A model generated the notes under the pieces. The model had not been told where the DNA came from and ran no database searches. It saw nothing but the letters and a program-made list of their open reading frames with translations. Source: Pseudonocardiales bacterium (GTDB lineage: Bacteria; Actinomycetota; Actinomycetes; Mycobacteriales; Pseudonocardiaceae). From it: a stretch of DNA of 64,000 nucleotides. The translations under genes and the position numbers were made by a program. Location: assembly GCA_019241525.1 (NCBI GenBank), contig JAFAWY010000035.1:1-64000 (forward strand), read 5' to 3'. Position 1 is the first letter of the stretch, and the number at the start of each line of letters is the position of its first letter. Positions 1-8,766 of this stretch are shown piece by piece.

Positions 1-399
1 ACCGAATACGAGCGGCGACGCCCGGCCGATGATCCCGAATGGGTGTACTGGCTGACCGAAGACGAGATCATCGTCATGGCCGGGCGCTGCTACGTCGAAC
101 TTGGCCAGCCCGACCGGGCGATTCCGCTGTTGACCGGTGTGCTGGCGTGCTATGACGAACGTCAGACACGGGAGTCTGCCCTGTACACCTCATGGCTCGC
201 CGAAGCCCATGTGCAGGCCGGCGACATTGAGCATGCCGCGGCGCTTGCACAACGCACGCTGGAACTATCCAGTTCGACCAGTTCCGCACGCGGCGACGAC
301 CGAATAACACTGCTCGCCCAACGTCTAGGGCCATACCACAGGGTGAGTGCTGCACGTGAGTTTCTCGACCACGAAGCAGAGTGGCGCCGAGGCGGGTAA
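1..399 (+). CDS. C-terminal part of a TPR-containing (XRE-type) transcriptional regulator, truncated by the window edge
   Basis: The frame is open from the first base and stops at TAA. The 132 visible residues are helical and repeat-like (GRCYVELGQPDRAIPLLTGVL; LYTSWLAEAHVQAGDIEHAAALAQRTL) and end in a short arginine-rich tail. They resemble the C-terminal tetratricopeptide part of actinobacterial XRE regulators, which normally follows an N-terminal helix-turn-helix. That DNA-binding part would lie to the left and is not visible, so the regulator assignment is inferred from the TPR tail alone. The gene ends about 220 bp before the HerA operon and may be the last gene outside the island. Confidence 0.6.
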   Translation, partial: TEYERRRPADDPEWVYWLTEDEIIVMAGRCYVELGQPDRAIPLLTGVLACYDERQTRESALYTSWLAEAHVQAGDIEHAAALAQRTLELSSSTSSARGDDRITLLAQRLGPYHRVSAAREFLDHEAEWRRGG

Positions 400-447
400 G
401 CCTAGGAGCCGTTTGTCGCCGGCCACGACAGTGGCCTCGTTGTGGTT

Positions 448-495
448 CCTATTTGTGCACGTAGTCGTGCTGTGCATCTGAGTTTGGCCCCCTCA
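448..495 (+). repeat. Left copy of a 48-bp imperfect direct repeat
   Basis: By eye, 39 of 48 bases match 12256-12303 without gaps; both begin CCTATTTG and end CCTCA. The right copy runs directly into a tRNA-Met 3' fragment, whereas this copy loses similarity at that point. The pair encloses the HerA operon, IS remnant, TOTE gene and toxin-antitoxin pair. I infer a decayed attachment-site pair; chance similarity of two decayed tRNA-proximal sequences is the alternative. Confidence 0.5.
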
Positions 496-615
496 GGTGT
501 ATCCAGCCGGAGCCAGACACCGATAGGGCCATACAAGGATGTCCTCGTTAGATGCGGTAGACGCATTATCCTTCGCAGGTGCGACGGCCGATGATCATGA
601 CGGCATAGGAGGAAG

Positions 616-2364
616 ATGTCGGAGCAGTCGGGCCCGCGTGGGCAAACTGTCTCAACGAGCTTCGTTGGCCGCGTCGTTGGCACTGAGGACTCCACTCCGC
701 TCCAGTTCAGCGTCGCTCTCGGGGTGGACTCCTACCTCCAGCTCGATGACGTAGTGGTTACCGAACGGGCGGTGCCAGGCCTAGCGCCTGTGAAAACCTC
801 AGGCGTGGTGACCGAGGTCCGGGCCCGGCATGAGGGCGCTAATTTCGGCTCTGACGTGTTCCTGATTGCCGATGGGGTGTTGCCTGCTCAGGTGCAGGAG
901 ATCGCCGAGGTCACTACCACTCGAGTGGAGCCAGAATTTTACGTGCCGCCGAGGCCCGGGGAGCCGGTGCGGCGGGCCACCGGTGAGGAACGTGCGCAGG
1001 CGCTGTACTTCGACCGTATGGATCAGAAAGTTCCGGTTGGCCTTGGACGCGACGGTGACCCGGTTTACATCAACCTCGAGTTCCTTGATGGGACCCGCGG
1101 CGGCCATGTGTCGATCAGCGGTATCTCTGGTGTGGCAACCAAGACTAGCTTCGCGTTGTTCCTCCTAAACTCGATCTTCCGTAGTGGTGCGCTGGGTCGC
1201 CGGGCGATCAATGCTAAGGCGCTGGTTTTTAGCGTGAAAGGCGAGGATTTACTGTTTCTCGACTACGCAAACACGCGTCTCAACGACGACCTCCGCGGCG
1301 ACTATGCCCGGCTGGGCCTGCCTGCTGAGCCGTTCGCATCCGTCGTATTTTTCGCCCCGCCCATACCCGATGATCTTAGCGGGCGCCCGTATGTCACCGG
1401 ACGCACCAGTGGGATCAGTGCTTTCTGGTGGACCCTCGCCGAATTCTGCGCCAACGAGCTGCTGCCCTATGTCTTTGCCGACGCCGAGGACGAGCGCAAC
1501 CAGTACACGACGGTCATCCACCAGGTCGCCAACCGACTGCGACGCGAGGCGACCGCGACCGGTGACGGGGGAGCGGTCGCGATCGAGGGCCAGTTGCTGC
1601 GTACCTATGACGACCTCGTTGACTTCCTCTTCAAGCGCCTCACCGACGAGGATACCCGCCGGGACTGGGCTGGGCCGGTTACCGGTACCGGCACGATCAA
1701 TGCATTCCTGCGACGGTTGCGCTCGAGTCTGAAACCCCTGCGCACCATAGTGCGCGGCGATCTTGCCGATACTGCGGATCGCCGAGTAAGCACTGACAAC
1801 CAGCAGATCACCGTGGTCGATCTGCACAACTTGCCGGAACGTGCGCAGCGGTTCGTGGTTGGCGTCGTGCTGGCAGCTGAGACCGCTCGCAAAGAAGCCG
1901 CCGGACCGGGTGGGCTGCTCTTCACCATGATCGACGAACTGAACAAGTATGCCCCGCGCGAGGGCACCAGCCCGATTAAGGAGGTGCTGCTCGACATCGC
2001 CGAACGCGGACGTTCGCTGGGGATCATCCTGGTCGGCGCGCAGCAGACGGCGAGTGAGGTGGAGCGGCGCATCGTGGCTAACTCGTCAATCAAGGTCGTG
2101 GGTCGATTGGATCCGGCTGAGGCGGGACGGCCCGAGTACGGCTTCCTGCCGCCGTCGCAGCGAGCGCGGGCAACTCTGGCGAGGCCAGGAACGATGTTCG
2201 TCTCCCAACCTGAGATCCCGGTACCAATCGTGGTCGACTTCCCATTCCCGGCGTGGGCGACCCGGCTCTCAGAGTGTGGCGCACCGCCATCGGCCGGCAA
2301 CGGCTCAGTGCGTCGGGACCCGTTCGGCCGGCTGCCGCCCGTCAACGACGACCCACCTTTCTAG
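616..2364 (+). CDS. herA: HerA-like DUF87 ATPase (DNA translocase of the resection operon)
   Basis: The 582-residue protein has the FtsK/HerA layout. An N-terminal barrel-like domain is followed by an atypical P-loop (GISGVATKTS, Lys about 176), a Walker B region (LLFTMIDELNK) and the C-terminal HerA block GAQQTASEVERRIVANSS. HerA forms hexameric rings that move along duplex DNA and stimulate the NurA nuclease. The P-loop has one extra residue and Thr in place of Gly before the Lys, so ATPase activity is not certain from sequence. AGGAGGA sits 5 bases before the ATG. sbcD, sbcC and nurA follow in the same direction, which argues for a HerA-NurA machine rather than a conjugation ATPase. The symbol is by family resemblance. 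Confidence 0.8.
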   Translation: MSEQSGPRGQTVSTSFVGRVVGTEDSTPLQFSVALGVDSYLQLDDVVVTERAVPGLAPVKTSGVVTEVRARHEGANFGSDVFLIADGVLPAQVQEIAEVTTTRVEPEFYVPPRPGEPVRRATGEERAQALYFDRMDQKVPVGLGRDGDPVYINLEFLDGTRGGHVSISGISGVATKTSFALFLLNSIFRSGALGRRAINAKALVFSVKGEDLLFLDYANTRLNDDLRGDYARLGLPAEPFASVVFFAPPIPDDLSGRPYVTGRTSGISAFWWTLAEFCANELLPYVFADAEDERNQYTTVIHQVANRLRREATATGDGGAVAIEGQLLRTYDDLVDFLFKRLTDEDTRRDWAGPVTGTGTINAFLRRLRSSLKPLRTIVRGDLADTADRRVSTDNQQITVVDLHNLPERAQRFVVGVVLAAETARKEAAGPGGLLFTMIDELNKYAPREGTSPIKEVLLDIAERGRSLGIILVGAQQTASEVERRIVANSSIKVVGRLDPAEAGRPEYGFLPPSQRARATLARPGTMFVSQPEIPVPIVVDFPFPAWATRLSECGAPPSAGNGSVRRDPFGRLPPVNDDPPF

Positions 2365-2374
2365 AAGGAACGTT

Positions 2375-3535
2375 GTGAGGTTTTTGCATACAGCCGATTG
2401 GCACGTCGGCAAGACGCTCAAGGGGCACAGCCGGCTCGATGAGCAGGAGCGGGTGCTCCGCGAAATCGTGCGCCTTGTCCGGGCGCAAGAGCTGGATGCC
2501 GTCCTCGTCGCTGGTGATCTTTATGAAAGTGCCGCACCGTCAGCTGCTGCCCAGAAACTCGTCGTCCGCACCCTGATGGCGCTGGCCGACACGGGTGCCG
2601 AGGTGATCGTGATCGCCGGTAACCACGACCACGCCGCCACCCTCGACGCCTATCGTCCCTTCGCGGGCGCAGCAGGTATCACCCTGGTCGGCGCGGTCCG
2701 CCCCGTCGATCAGGGTGGTGTCATCGAGTTCGTGGCCCGCACCGGCGAGCGGGTGACCGTCGCGGTACTGCCGTTCGTCTCCACGCGCTACGCGGTGCGT
2801 GCAGCCGAGCTTGTCACGAACACCCCCGCGGAGCACACCAGTGCCTACGATCAGCAGCTCCGTGACATCCTCGGTTTGCTTACGAGCGGGTTCCGGACAG
2901 ATGCCGTCAACCTTGTGATGGCTCATTTGACAGTGCTCAACGGAACATTCGGTGGTGGCGAGCGCTCCGCGCAGTCAATCTTCGAATACGCCGTGCCGGC
3001 CACCGTGTTTCCGCTCGACGCGCACTACGTCGCGCTGGGCCACCTGCACCGGCGCCAAGTCATCGCTGCGCCGTGCCCGGTGTACTACTCCGGTGCCCCG
3101 CTCGCGGTGGACTTCGGGGAGCAGGAGTACGAGCCTGTGGTCTGCCTGGTCGAAGCGACGCCCACCACTCCGGCCCGGGTCACCGATATCCCCATCACTA
3201 CCGCCCGGCGGCTGCGGACCCTGCGCGGCACCATCGACGAGCTGGGGACGTTCGCTGGGACGGTCGGGGACGACCTGCTCAGAGTGTGGGTGCGCGAACC
3301 GGCCCACGCGGGATTGCGGGACGAGGTGATCGATCTGCTGCCTAACGCGCTGGAAGTTCGCATCGATCCGGAGTTTGCCACCGCGGTCACAGGATCACGC
3401 CCGACAATCGGCGTGGGTATAGAGCGCACTCCGCTGGAACTGTTCGGTGAATACTGTGCCACCCGAAACACCGATGATCCACGGCTCAATGCGCTGTTCG
3501 CGCGCCTGCACGACCGCGTGACCGGGGGTGCGTGA
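2375..3535 (+). CDS. sbcD: SbcD/Mre11-family DNA exonuclease subunit
   Basis: This 386-residue calcineurin-like phosphoesterase shows the Mre11 metal motifs in order: HTADWHVGKT, VLVAGDLYE, VIAGNHDHA, VMAHLTV and YVALGHLHRRQ. It should bind two metal ions and cut DNA ends or hairpins when bound to SbcC. The reading frame stays open further upstream, but homology begins at VRFLHTADWH, so I chose the GTG 10 bases after the herA stop, preceded by AGAAGGAA. The stop overlaps the sbcC start by one base, which points to translational coupling and an SbcC-SbcD complex. Confidence 0.93.
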   Translation: MRFLHTADWHVGKTLKGHSRLDEQERVLREIVRLVRAQELDAVLVAGDLYESAAPSAAAQKLVVRTLMALADTGAEVIVIAGNHDHAATLDAYRPFAGAAGITLVGAVRPVDQGGVIEFVARTGERVTVAVLPFVSTRYAVRAAELVTNTPAEHTSAYDQQLRDILGLLTSGFRTDAVNLVMAHLTVLNGTFGGGERSAQSIFEYAVPATVFPLDAHYVALGHLHRRQVIAAPCPVYYSGAPLAVDFGEQEYEPVVCLVEATPTTPARVTDIPITTARRLRTLRGTIDELGTFAGTVGDDLLRVWVREPAHAGLRDEVIDLLPNALEVRIDPEFATAVTGSRPTIGVGIERTPLELFGEYCATRNTDDPRLNALFARLHDRVTGGA

Positions 3536-6500
3536 TGCGCCCCGTGCTGCTGGACATGCACGGCTTCGCCGCGTTCCGCGAACCCACGACCGTCGATTTC
3601 CGGGACGCGGAGTACTTCTCGCTGGTCGGACCGACCGGCTCGGGCAAGTCCACTGTGATTGACGCGATGACCTTCGCGCTCTACGGGTCGGTACCGCGGT
3701 GGGATAACCAGACGGTCGTCAAGCTGGCCCTGGCTCCCAGCGTGAACCGGGGCACCGTGCGGCTTGTGTTCGACGTCGGCGACGCCCGGTATCTCGTGGT
3801 GCGGGAGCTGCGCCGGTTACCGAAGGGTGGGGTGACCGTCCGCAGCGCCCGGCTGGAGCGACTCGACGACCCAGCCGGGACTGGAGAGACCGGTGACGGT
3901 ACCGAGGTAATCGCCGCCGAGTCCGCGGTGACGAAGGCTATCGAGGAGTTGCTCGGGTTGCCGTTCGACCAGTTCTGCATGTGCGTGGTTCTCCCGCAGG
4001 GTGACTTCGCTGAATTCCTGCACGCCAAGCCCGCCGTGCGCCAGCAGATGCTGACTCGGCTACTCGGCCTGGGCGTCTATGACTCGATCGCCAAGGAGGC
4101 CAACCGCGAAGCCGCCGCGGCGGGTGAGCGGATCGACGTACTGGTCGGCCAGCTCACTGGGTACGCCGATGCCACCGAGGAAGCCGTCACTCAGGCTGAG
4201 GCACGGGTCGCAGCGCTGAGCGCGCTGTCCGAGCGCATTGCCCAACAGCTTCCGGAGCTAGCCGCCATATCGAATGCTGTCATCAGCGCGGACGGGGTCG
4301 TAGCCCGATTGCGCGATGAGCGTGCCAGGCTCGCGGCGCTGGCTGTTCCAGAGGGCCTGCCCGAGTTGGACGTTCGGCAGCGGTCGGCCATCGAGGAAGC
4401 GGTGTCTGCGCGGTACCGGTGCGCCCAGGCCGAGGCCGCCGATACCGAGGCTCGGGAGCAGCGCGCTGCCGCACCTGACCGTGGGCCGCTGGAACGCGCC
4501 CGCGACAATCATGCCGAGCTGGCAACCGCGCTCGCCGACCAACCTCACGTCCAGCAGGCTCATGCCACGGCACAGGAGGCGTATGCCACCGCCGTCGCCG
4601 CAGCTGCGGAGGCCGCGGGTGCCGTAGAGCACGCGCGCATGGCTCGCGAGAGAGCCATCGCTGACCTCGCCGCGGCCCGGGAGGACGCGCAGCGTCTCAC
4701 CGACGAGCGTGAGCGACTTATCCACCTCTGCGTTCCTACCGGGCTTGATGATCTAGACAGCCGCCGTCGCGTGGCGGAGGCCGAGCTTGCCGCTGCGCAA
4801 CAGGCCCTCGATCTTGCCGACATCGCGGACACCGACGCACGTCGGCAGCTATCGGTGGCACCCGCGCGGGGCCCGCTCGAACGGGCACGCGACCACCATC
4901 TGGCTCTCGCCACCGCAGAGCAGGAACTTTCTGGAGTAGGCGAGGACTACCTCGTCGCAGTACGTGTCCGGGAGTCGGCGGCCGTGGCCGTGACGGAGGC
5001 CGCCGAGCGCCTCAAGCATGCCCGCAGCTGCTACGACAGCGAGGTACGGTCCGACCTGGCCGCGGCGCTGCGCCCGTCGCTCGTGGCCGGGCAGCCGTGC
5101 CCCGTCTGTGATCAAGTCGTCGCAACGCTGCCGGCGGTGCGGCCCGTTGCTGACCTGACCAGCGCGGAAGCCGCCGTCGCCGACGCGGAAGATGCCCTGG
5201 AGCAGGCCCGGCGAGCGGAGGCGGCCGCGGTGGCCACCGAGCGGGAACGAGCCGCGCAGCGCGCCCGGCTGGATCGCGAGGTAGAGCGGCTGCACGCTCT
5301 GCTGGCCGGCGCGCCATCGACCGTGGCCGTGGTCAGCGAGGCCCTGACTGGTCTGGAAGCACTGGGTGAGGTTGCGGAGCAGGCTGCGGCCACTCTGCGT
5401 GCGGCGCGGCGGCACCGGGATGAGATGGCAGGTGTGACGCAAGCGCTCCACGGGGAGGCCGCTGCCGCAATGTCGGCGTTGTGGACAGCACGCGAGCCGC
5501 TGGTGCCGCTCGGCGCCCCGCCGGTCGCCGAGGACGTGCTCACCGGATGGCGCGGATTGTGTGCATGGGCTGAGCAGGAGGCGGCGGTCCGCGACACCGC
5601 CCTCCCTGGGGCGAGCGCTGCCGCCGCGGAGGCCGCCGAAATGTTGCCGGCCATCACGCTGGGGTTCGAGCGGGCGGAATGCACCAACACAGCACAGCGC
5701 GGCGAAGAGACCGCGGCGGCGCGGGTAGAGCAGCGCGCCCGCAGTGACCTTGACGCGCTCGACCAGCGGATCGAGCGGCTACGCAGCGCGCTGGAGTCCG
5801 CGCCGGCCGCTGCCGAGGCGCAGGCGGCGCTGCATCGGCTCGATGTGCTTGACGAGGCGGTTCGTCGTGCAGACGCCGAGCTTCGGTCCGCTCGCAGCGC
5901 CCGGTCGGCAGCTGATGCGCAGCTGGCCGAGGTGGACCGTGTTGTCGCCACGGCGTGGGATGCGCTGCATGCCGCCCGTGACCCACTGGTGGTGTTCGGG
6001 GCGCCGGCGCTCCCCGGGGACGACCTGCTCGCCGCCTGGACCGCCCTGGCCGGCTGGGCTACGGCCGCGATCGCGCGCCGCGACGGTGAGCTTTCCGATG
6101 CCCAGTCGGCAGCCGCAGCTGTGAGGAAGGACCGCGACTTAGCCGTGCGCAGGATTGAAGACGATTTGGCCGCTCACGACGTCCATATTCCCACAGACCG
6201 TCCGGTGGCGGCGGGCGTTCTGGCAGCAGTTGCCGAGGCGCTCGCCGAATCACGCGGCCTGCGTGACCGGATCATCGAGCGCCGCGCCGAGGCCGAGCGG
6301 CTGCGAGCGCAGCGTGCTGACGCCGACTCGGCGCAGCAGGTGGCCCGGATGCTCGGGGATCTCCTGCGTTCCAACAACTTCCCCCGGTGGCTGGTGGCCT
6401 CGGCGCTGGATGTCCTCGTCGCCGACGCGTCGCAGAGCCTGTTGGAACTCTCGGGTGGGCAGTTCGAGCTGACTCACGACAATGGCGAGTTTTTGGTCGT

Positions 6501-6843
6501 CGACCACGCCGACGCTGATGCCTTCCGGCCGGTGAAAACGCTGTCCGGGGGAGAGACGTTCCAGGCCAGCCTTGCGCTCGCCCTTGCGCTGTCAACGCAG
6601 CTGTCCACCCTCGCCGCCGAGGGTGCCGCTCGCCTCGACTCGATTTTCCTGGATGAAGGGTTCGGTACGCTCGATGAGGCCACGCTCGATGTAGTCGCTA
6701 GCACCCTGGAGAACCTGGCGACCCGGGGCGACCGGATGGTCGGTGTGATCACGCACGTGCCAGCGCTGGCCGAGCGGGTCCCTGTACGGTTCTCGGTCAC
6801 TCGCGACCAGCACACCGCGTCGGTTGTCCGGGAGGTCGGCTGA
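3535..6843 (+). CDS. sbcC: SbcC/Rad50-family ATPase with zinc hook
   Basis: The 1102-residue SMC-like protein has an N-terminal Walker A (GPTGSGKSTVIDAMTFALYG) followed by a QGDFAEFL Q-loop region. Long alanine- and glutamate-rich coiled coils flank a CPVC zinc hook at residues 522-525, near the middle. The C-terminal head has the signature LSGGETFQASLAL and Walker B SIFLDEGFGTLD. Rad50 dimers tether DNA ends and gate the Mre11 nuclease by ATP hydrolysis. A GTG one codon upstream is possible, but ATG overlapping the sbcD stop is the better start. Length and layout are normal for the family, with no sign of damage. Confidence 0.93.
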   Translation: MRPVLLDMHGFAAFREPTTVDFRDAEYFSLVGPTGSGKSTVIDAMTFALYGSVPRWDNQTVVKLALAPSVNRGTVRLVFDVGDARYLVVRELRRLPKGGVTVRSARLERLDDPAGTGETGDGTEVIAAESAVTKAIEELLGLPFDQFCMCVVLPQGDFAEFLHAKPAVRQQMLTRLLGLGVYDSIAKEANREAAAAGERIDVLVGQLTGYADATEEAVTQAEARVAALSALSERIAQQLPELAAISNAVISADGVVARLRDERARLAALAVPEGLPELDVRQRSAIEEAVSARYRCAQAEAADTEAREQRAAAPDRGPLERARDNHAELATALADQPHVQQAHATAQEAYATAVAAAAEAAGAVEHARMARERAIADLAAAREDAQRLTDERERLIHLCVPTGLDDLDSRRRVAEAELAAAQQALDLADIADTDARRQLSVAPARGPLERARDHHLALATAEQELSGVGEDYLVAVRVRESAAVAVTEAAERLKHARSCYDSEVRSDLAAALRPSLVAGQPCPVCDQVVATLPAVRPVADLTSAEAAVADAEDALEQARRAEAAAVATERERAAQRARLDREVERLHALLAGAPSTVAVVSEALTGLEALGEVAEQAAATLRAARRHRDEMAGVTQALHGEAAAAMSALWTAREPLVPLGAPPVAEDVLTGWRGLCAWAEQEAAVRDTALPGASAAAAEAAEMLPAITLGFERAECTNTAQRGEETAAARVEQRARSDLDALDQRIERLRSALESAPAAAEAQAALHRLDVLDEAVRRADAELRSARSARSAADAQLAEVDRVVATAWDALHAARDPLVVFGAPALPGDDLLAAWTALAGWATAAIARRDGELSDAQSAAAAVRKDRDLAVRRIEDDLAAHDVHIPTDRPVAAGVLAAVAEALAESRGLRDRIIERRAEAERLRAQRADADSAQQVARMLGDLLRSNNFPRWLVASALDVLVADASQSLLELSGGQFELTHDNGEFLVVDHADADAFRPVKTLSGGETFQASLALALALSTQLSTLAAEGAARLDSIFLDEGFGTLDEATLDVVASTLENLATRGDRMVGVITHVPALAERVPVRFSVTRDQHTASVVREVG

Positions 6844-7820
6844 TGCGGTTCTTTATCGATCCCTGGGATCCCGGCTACGGAGTCAGCCTGGACGTCGACG
6901 AGATCGGGGAGTCCATCGCACGAGTCGTCGCTGACATCGAGCTGCCCGAGGATCAGTGGCGCCCGCTTGACCCTGGCCGGAAAGTCGAGCCGCCGGCGGT
7001 AACACTGTTCGTCGACGGTGTGCGCCGCATCGACGCCCGGGTGTGGGTGGGCGAGCCCGCCGACGACTCGATCGCCTCGCTTGCGCTCTGCGCGTCGTAT
7101 GCAGCCGGGGTGGTCTGTTGCTGCGCTGCTAAAGGAGCGCACCTGCTGGTCTCCGACGTACGCCGCGGGCTGTTCACGACGTCCGCGCACGCCGTGGACA
7201 TTCCCACGCGAGCCGGCACTTACTGCGTCAGTCGCGCGGACCTCGACTCGCGCATCGCGTCGATGCAGGCATTGAGCCTGGCCCTCCAGGCGCGCCTCGG
7301 CGCCACAGAGATCGATACAGCCAAGGTCGCTCGGGCCGCGCTCAATGGGCACGGACTCTCGGAGACCGATGATCTCCTCGTGATCGACGGCCCGCTACGC
7401 GGTCGCCAGGACCTCCCTCGGGTCCTCGGCTACATCAAGAGCCATCGCCGGGAGTACCTCCCGCTCCACCTCCGCCGTCTCGTGGTTTCGTTGTTGCCTG
7501 GCCAACGCACTCCCGTGTTCCTGCTTGAAGGCTCGTGGGACCGCTACGCCTGGTACCTGCGGCTGCCGTGCACCGTCGGCGCGCCTTGGGCGGGCATTGT
7601 TCGCCTGGAGTGCAGTGCGACCCTTGTCCATGCCGACGCAATCGGGATGGCGTGGCTCAGCCAGGCGACGCTGTGCCGCTACGCCTCGGTTGAGTACAAG
7701 GACACTCGGGCGCCCCAGAATCTGTATCCGATCGCCGGGCTCGAACGGCAGCTCCGCCGACGACTTGGTGATGCCATGTTGCTTTATCGCGGGTTGCGTC
7801 GGGCTGGTGCCTATCGCTGA
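6843..7820 (+). CDS. nurA: NurA-family 5'-3' nuclease
   Basis: The start ATG shares its A with the sbcC stop, so this is the fourth coupled gene. The 325-residue protein fits the NurA RNase H-like fold. It has an early acidic strand TLFVDGVRRIDARV, a second acidic strand LLVIDGPLRGR, and the C-terminal NurA-like block SVEYKDTRAPQNLYPI. NurA cuts 5' ends when driven by HerA, producing 3' single strands in archaeal recombination. Placement after herA-sbcD-sbcC is the strongest support, because NurA sequences diverge widely. I am confident of family membership; the cellular role (repair or defence) is open. Confidence 0.82.
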   Translation: MRFFIDPWDPGYGVSLDVDEIGESIARVVADIELPEDQWRPLDPGRKVEPPAVTLFVDGVRRIDARVWVGEPADDSIASLALCASYAAGVVCCCAAKGAHLLVSDVRRGLFTTSAHAVDIPTRAGTYCVSRADLDSRIASMQALSLALQARLGATEIDTAKVARAALNGHGLSETDDLLVIDGPLRGRQDLPRVLGYIKSHRREYLPLHLRRLVVSLLPGQRTPVFLLEGSWDRYAWYLRLPCTVGAPWAGIVRLECSATLVHADAIGMAWLSQATLCRYASVEYKDTRAPQNLYPIAGLERQLRRRLGDAMLLYRGLRRAGAYR

Positions 7821-8049
7821 CAGGAGATACTGACGGATGCCATTTGGCCGTACCCGGGATAGCAATCACTAAATCCTCCACCTGGTAGTGTGTGCGCCTC
7901 GGGAGGTCACTGGGAGTGGCGGCCTCGGGCTTGCGCCACCTCGAAATTAATCACCTGGCTATCGATATCTGCGGCAGCGCATTACATGAGAGATTACGAA
8001 TTTGAGACTCACGCGTGTCCGGCTTAGCGGCTTTCAGTCGTTCGGCGCG

Positions 8050-8526
8050 AAAGCGAAAGGGGTCCGCTGACCGGGCCAAATCCGGTGGATCGGGGCAAGG
8101 CCGGCTCAACAATCCACGCCCTGTCCGACCGCGCCGGACTGCCCTTAGCCGTCGGCGTCTCCGCGGCCAACACCCACGACAGTCACGCTGTCAAACCCCT
8201 GGTCAAAGCCATCCCCGCGGTCCGGTCACGGCGAGGCCCCCGACGAGCACGGCCCACCAAGCTGCACGCCGACAAAGGCCTCCGACGTCACCGAGCTACG
8301 CAGATGGCTACATCGCGAGGAATCGCCCCCCGCATCGCTCGCAAAGGCGTCGAATCCAGCACCACCCTGGGCTAACACCGCTGGGTGATCGAACGCAGTA
8401 TCGCCTGGCTGTTCGGCTACCGCCGGCTGACCATCCGCCACGAACGCCACACCCACCTGTTCTGCGCCTTCCTCACCCTACGCCGCCGTGCTCACCTGCC
8501 ACAAAAAACTCGCCAAAGCCAAATGA
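8050..8526 (+). pseudogene. Degraded IS5-family transposase remnant
   Basis: Pieces of an IS5-type DDE transposase can be read across different frames: PNPVDRGKAGSTIHALSDRA, LPLAVGVSAANTHDSHAV, KLHADKG, DVTELRRWLHREE, IAPRIARKGVESSTTLG, HRWVIERSIAWLFGYRR and a C-terminal CHKKLAKAK. A one-base shift precedes LTGPN, another follows HADKG, and a TAA replaces a codon just before HRWVIER. The N-terminal third is missing and I found no convincing terminal inverted repeats. The element is dead. It lies between nurA and the convergent TOTE gene and shows past transposition within the island. Confidence 0.85.
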
Positions 8527-8766
8527 GACACGCTCTTAGCCTAGCCTGCTGCCCTCGATCAACACCGGAGACGATCCGAAGGATTTCACATCTCTTGGCT
8601 CACCAGAGCGAACACGAGCTACCTGGCTCGCTGCGAACGCTTATCAGCGATGTGACCCGCGCGCCGGGCAGTTGCCATACGTCGTGCACGCTCGAGTAAT
8701 CGAATGCGCCGACTCCGCACTTCGCGGTATGTGCTGCCTGGGCAACCCACGACCGGAGCGAGTTGG

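Noticed and set aside
616-2364. HerA-like protein as a conjugation (TraG/FtsK) ATPase
   Set aside because: The C-terminal SEVERRI block and the sbcD-sbcC-nurA neighbours fit HerA; no relaxase or transfer genes are present.
1949-2374. Long N-terminal extension of the sbcD frame inside herA
   Set aside because: The extra 142 residues are arginine-rich out-of-frame translation of herA; Mre11 homology begins at the GTG at 2375.
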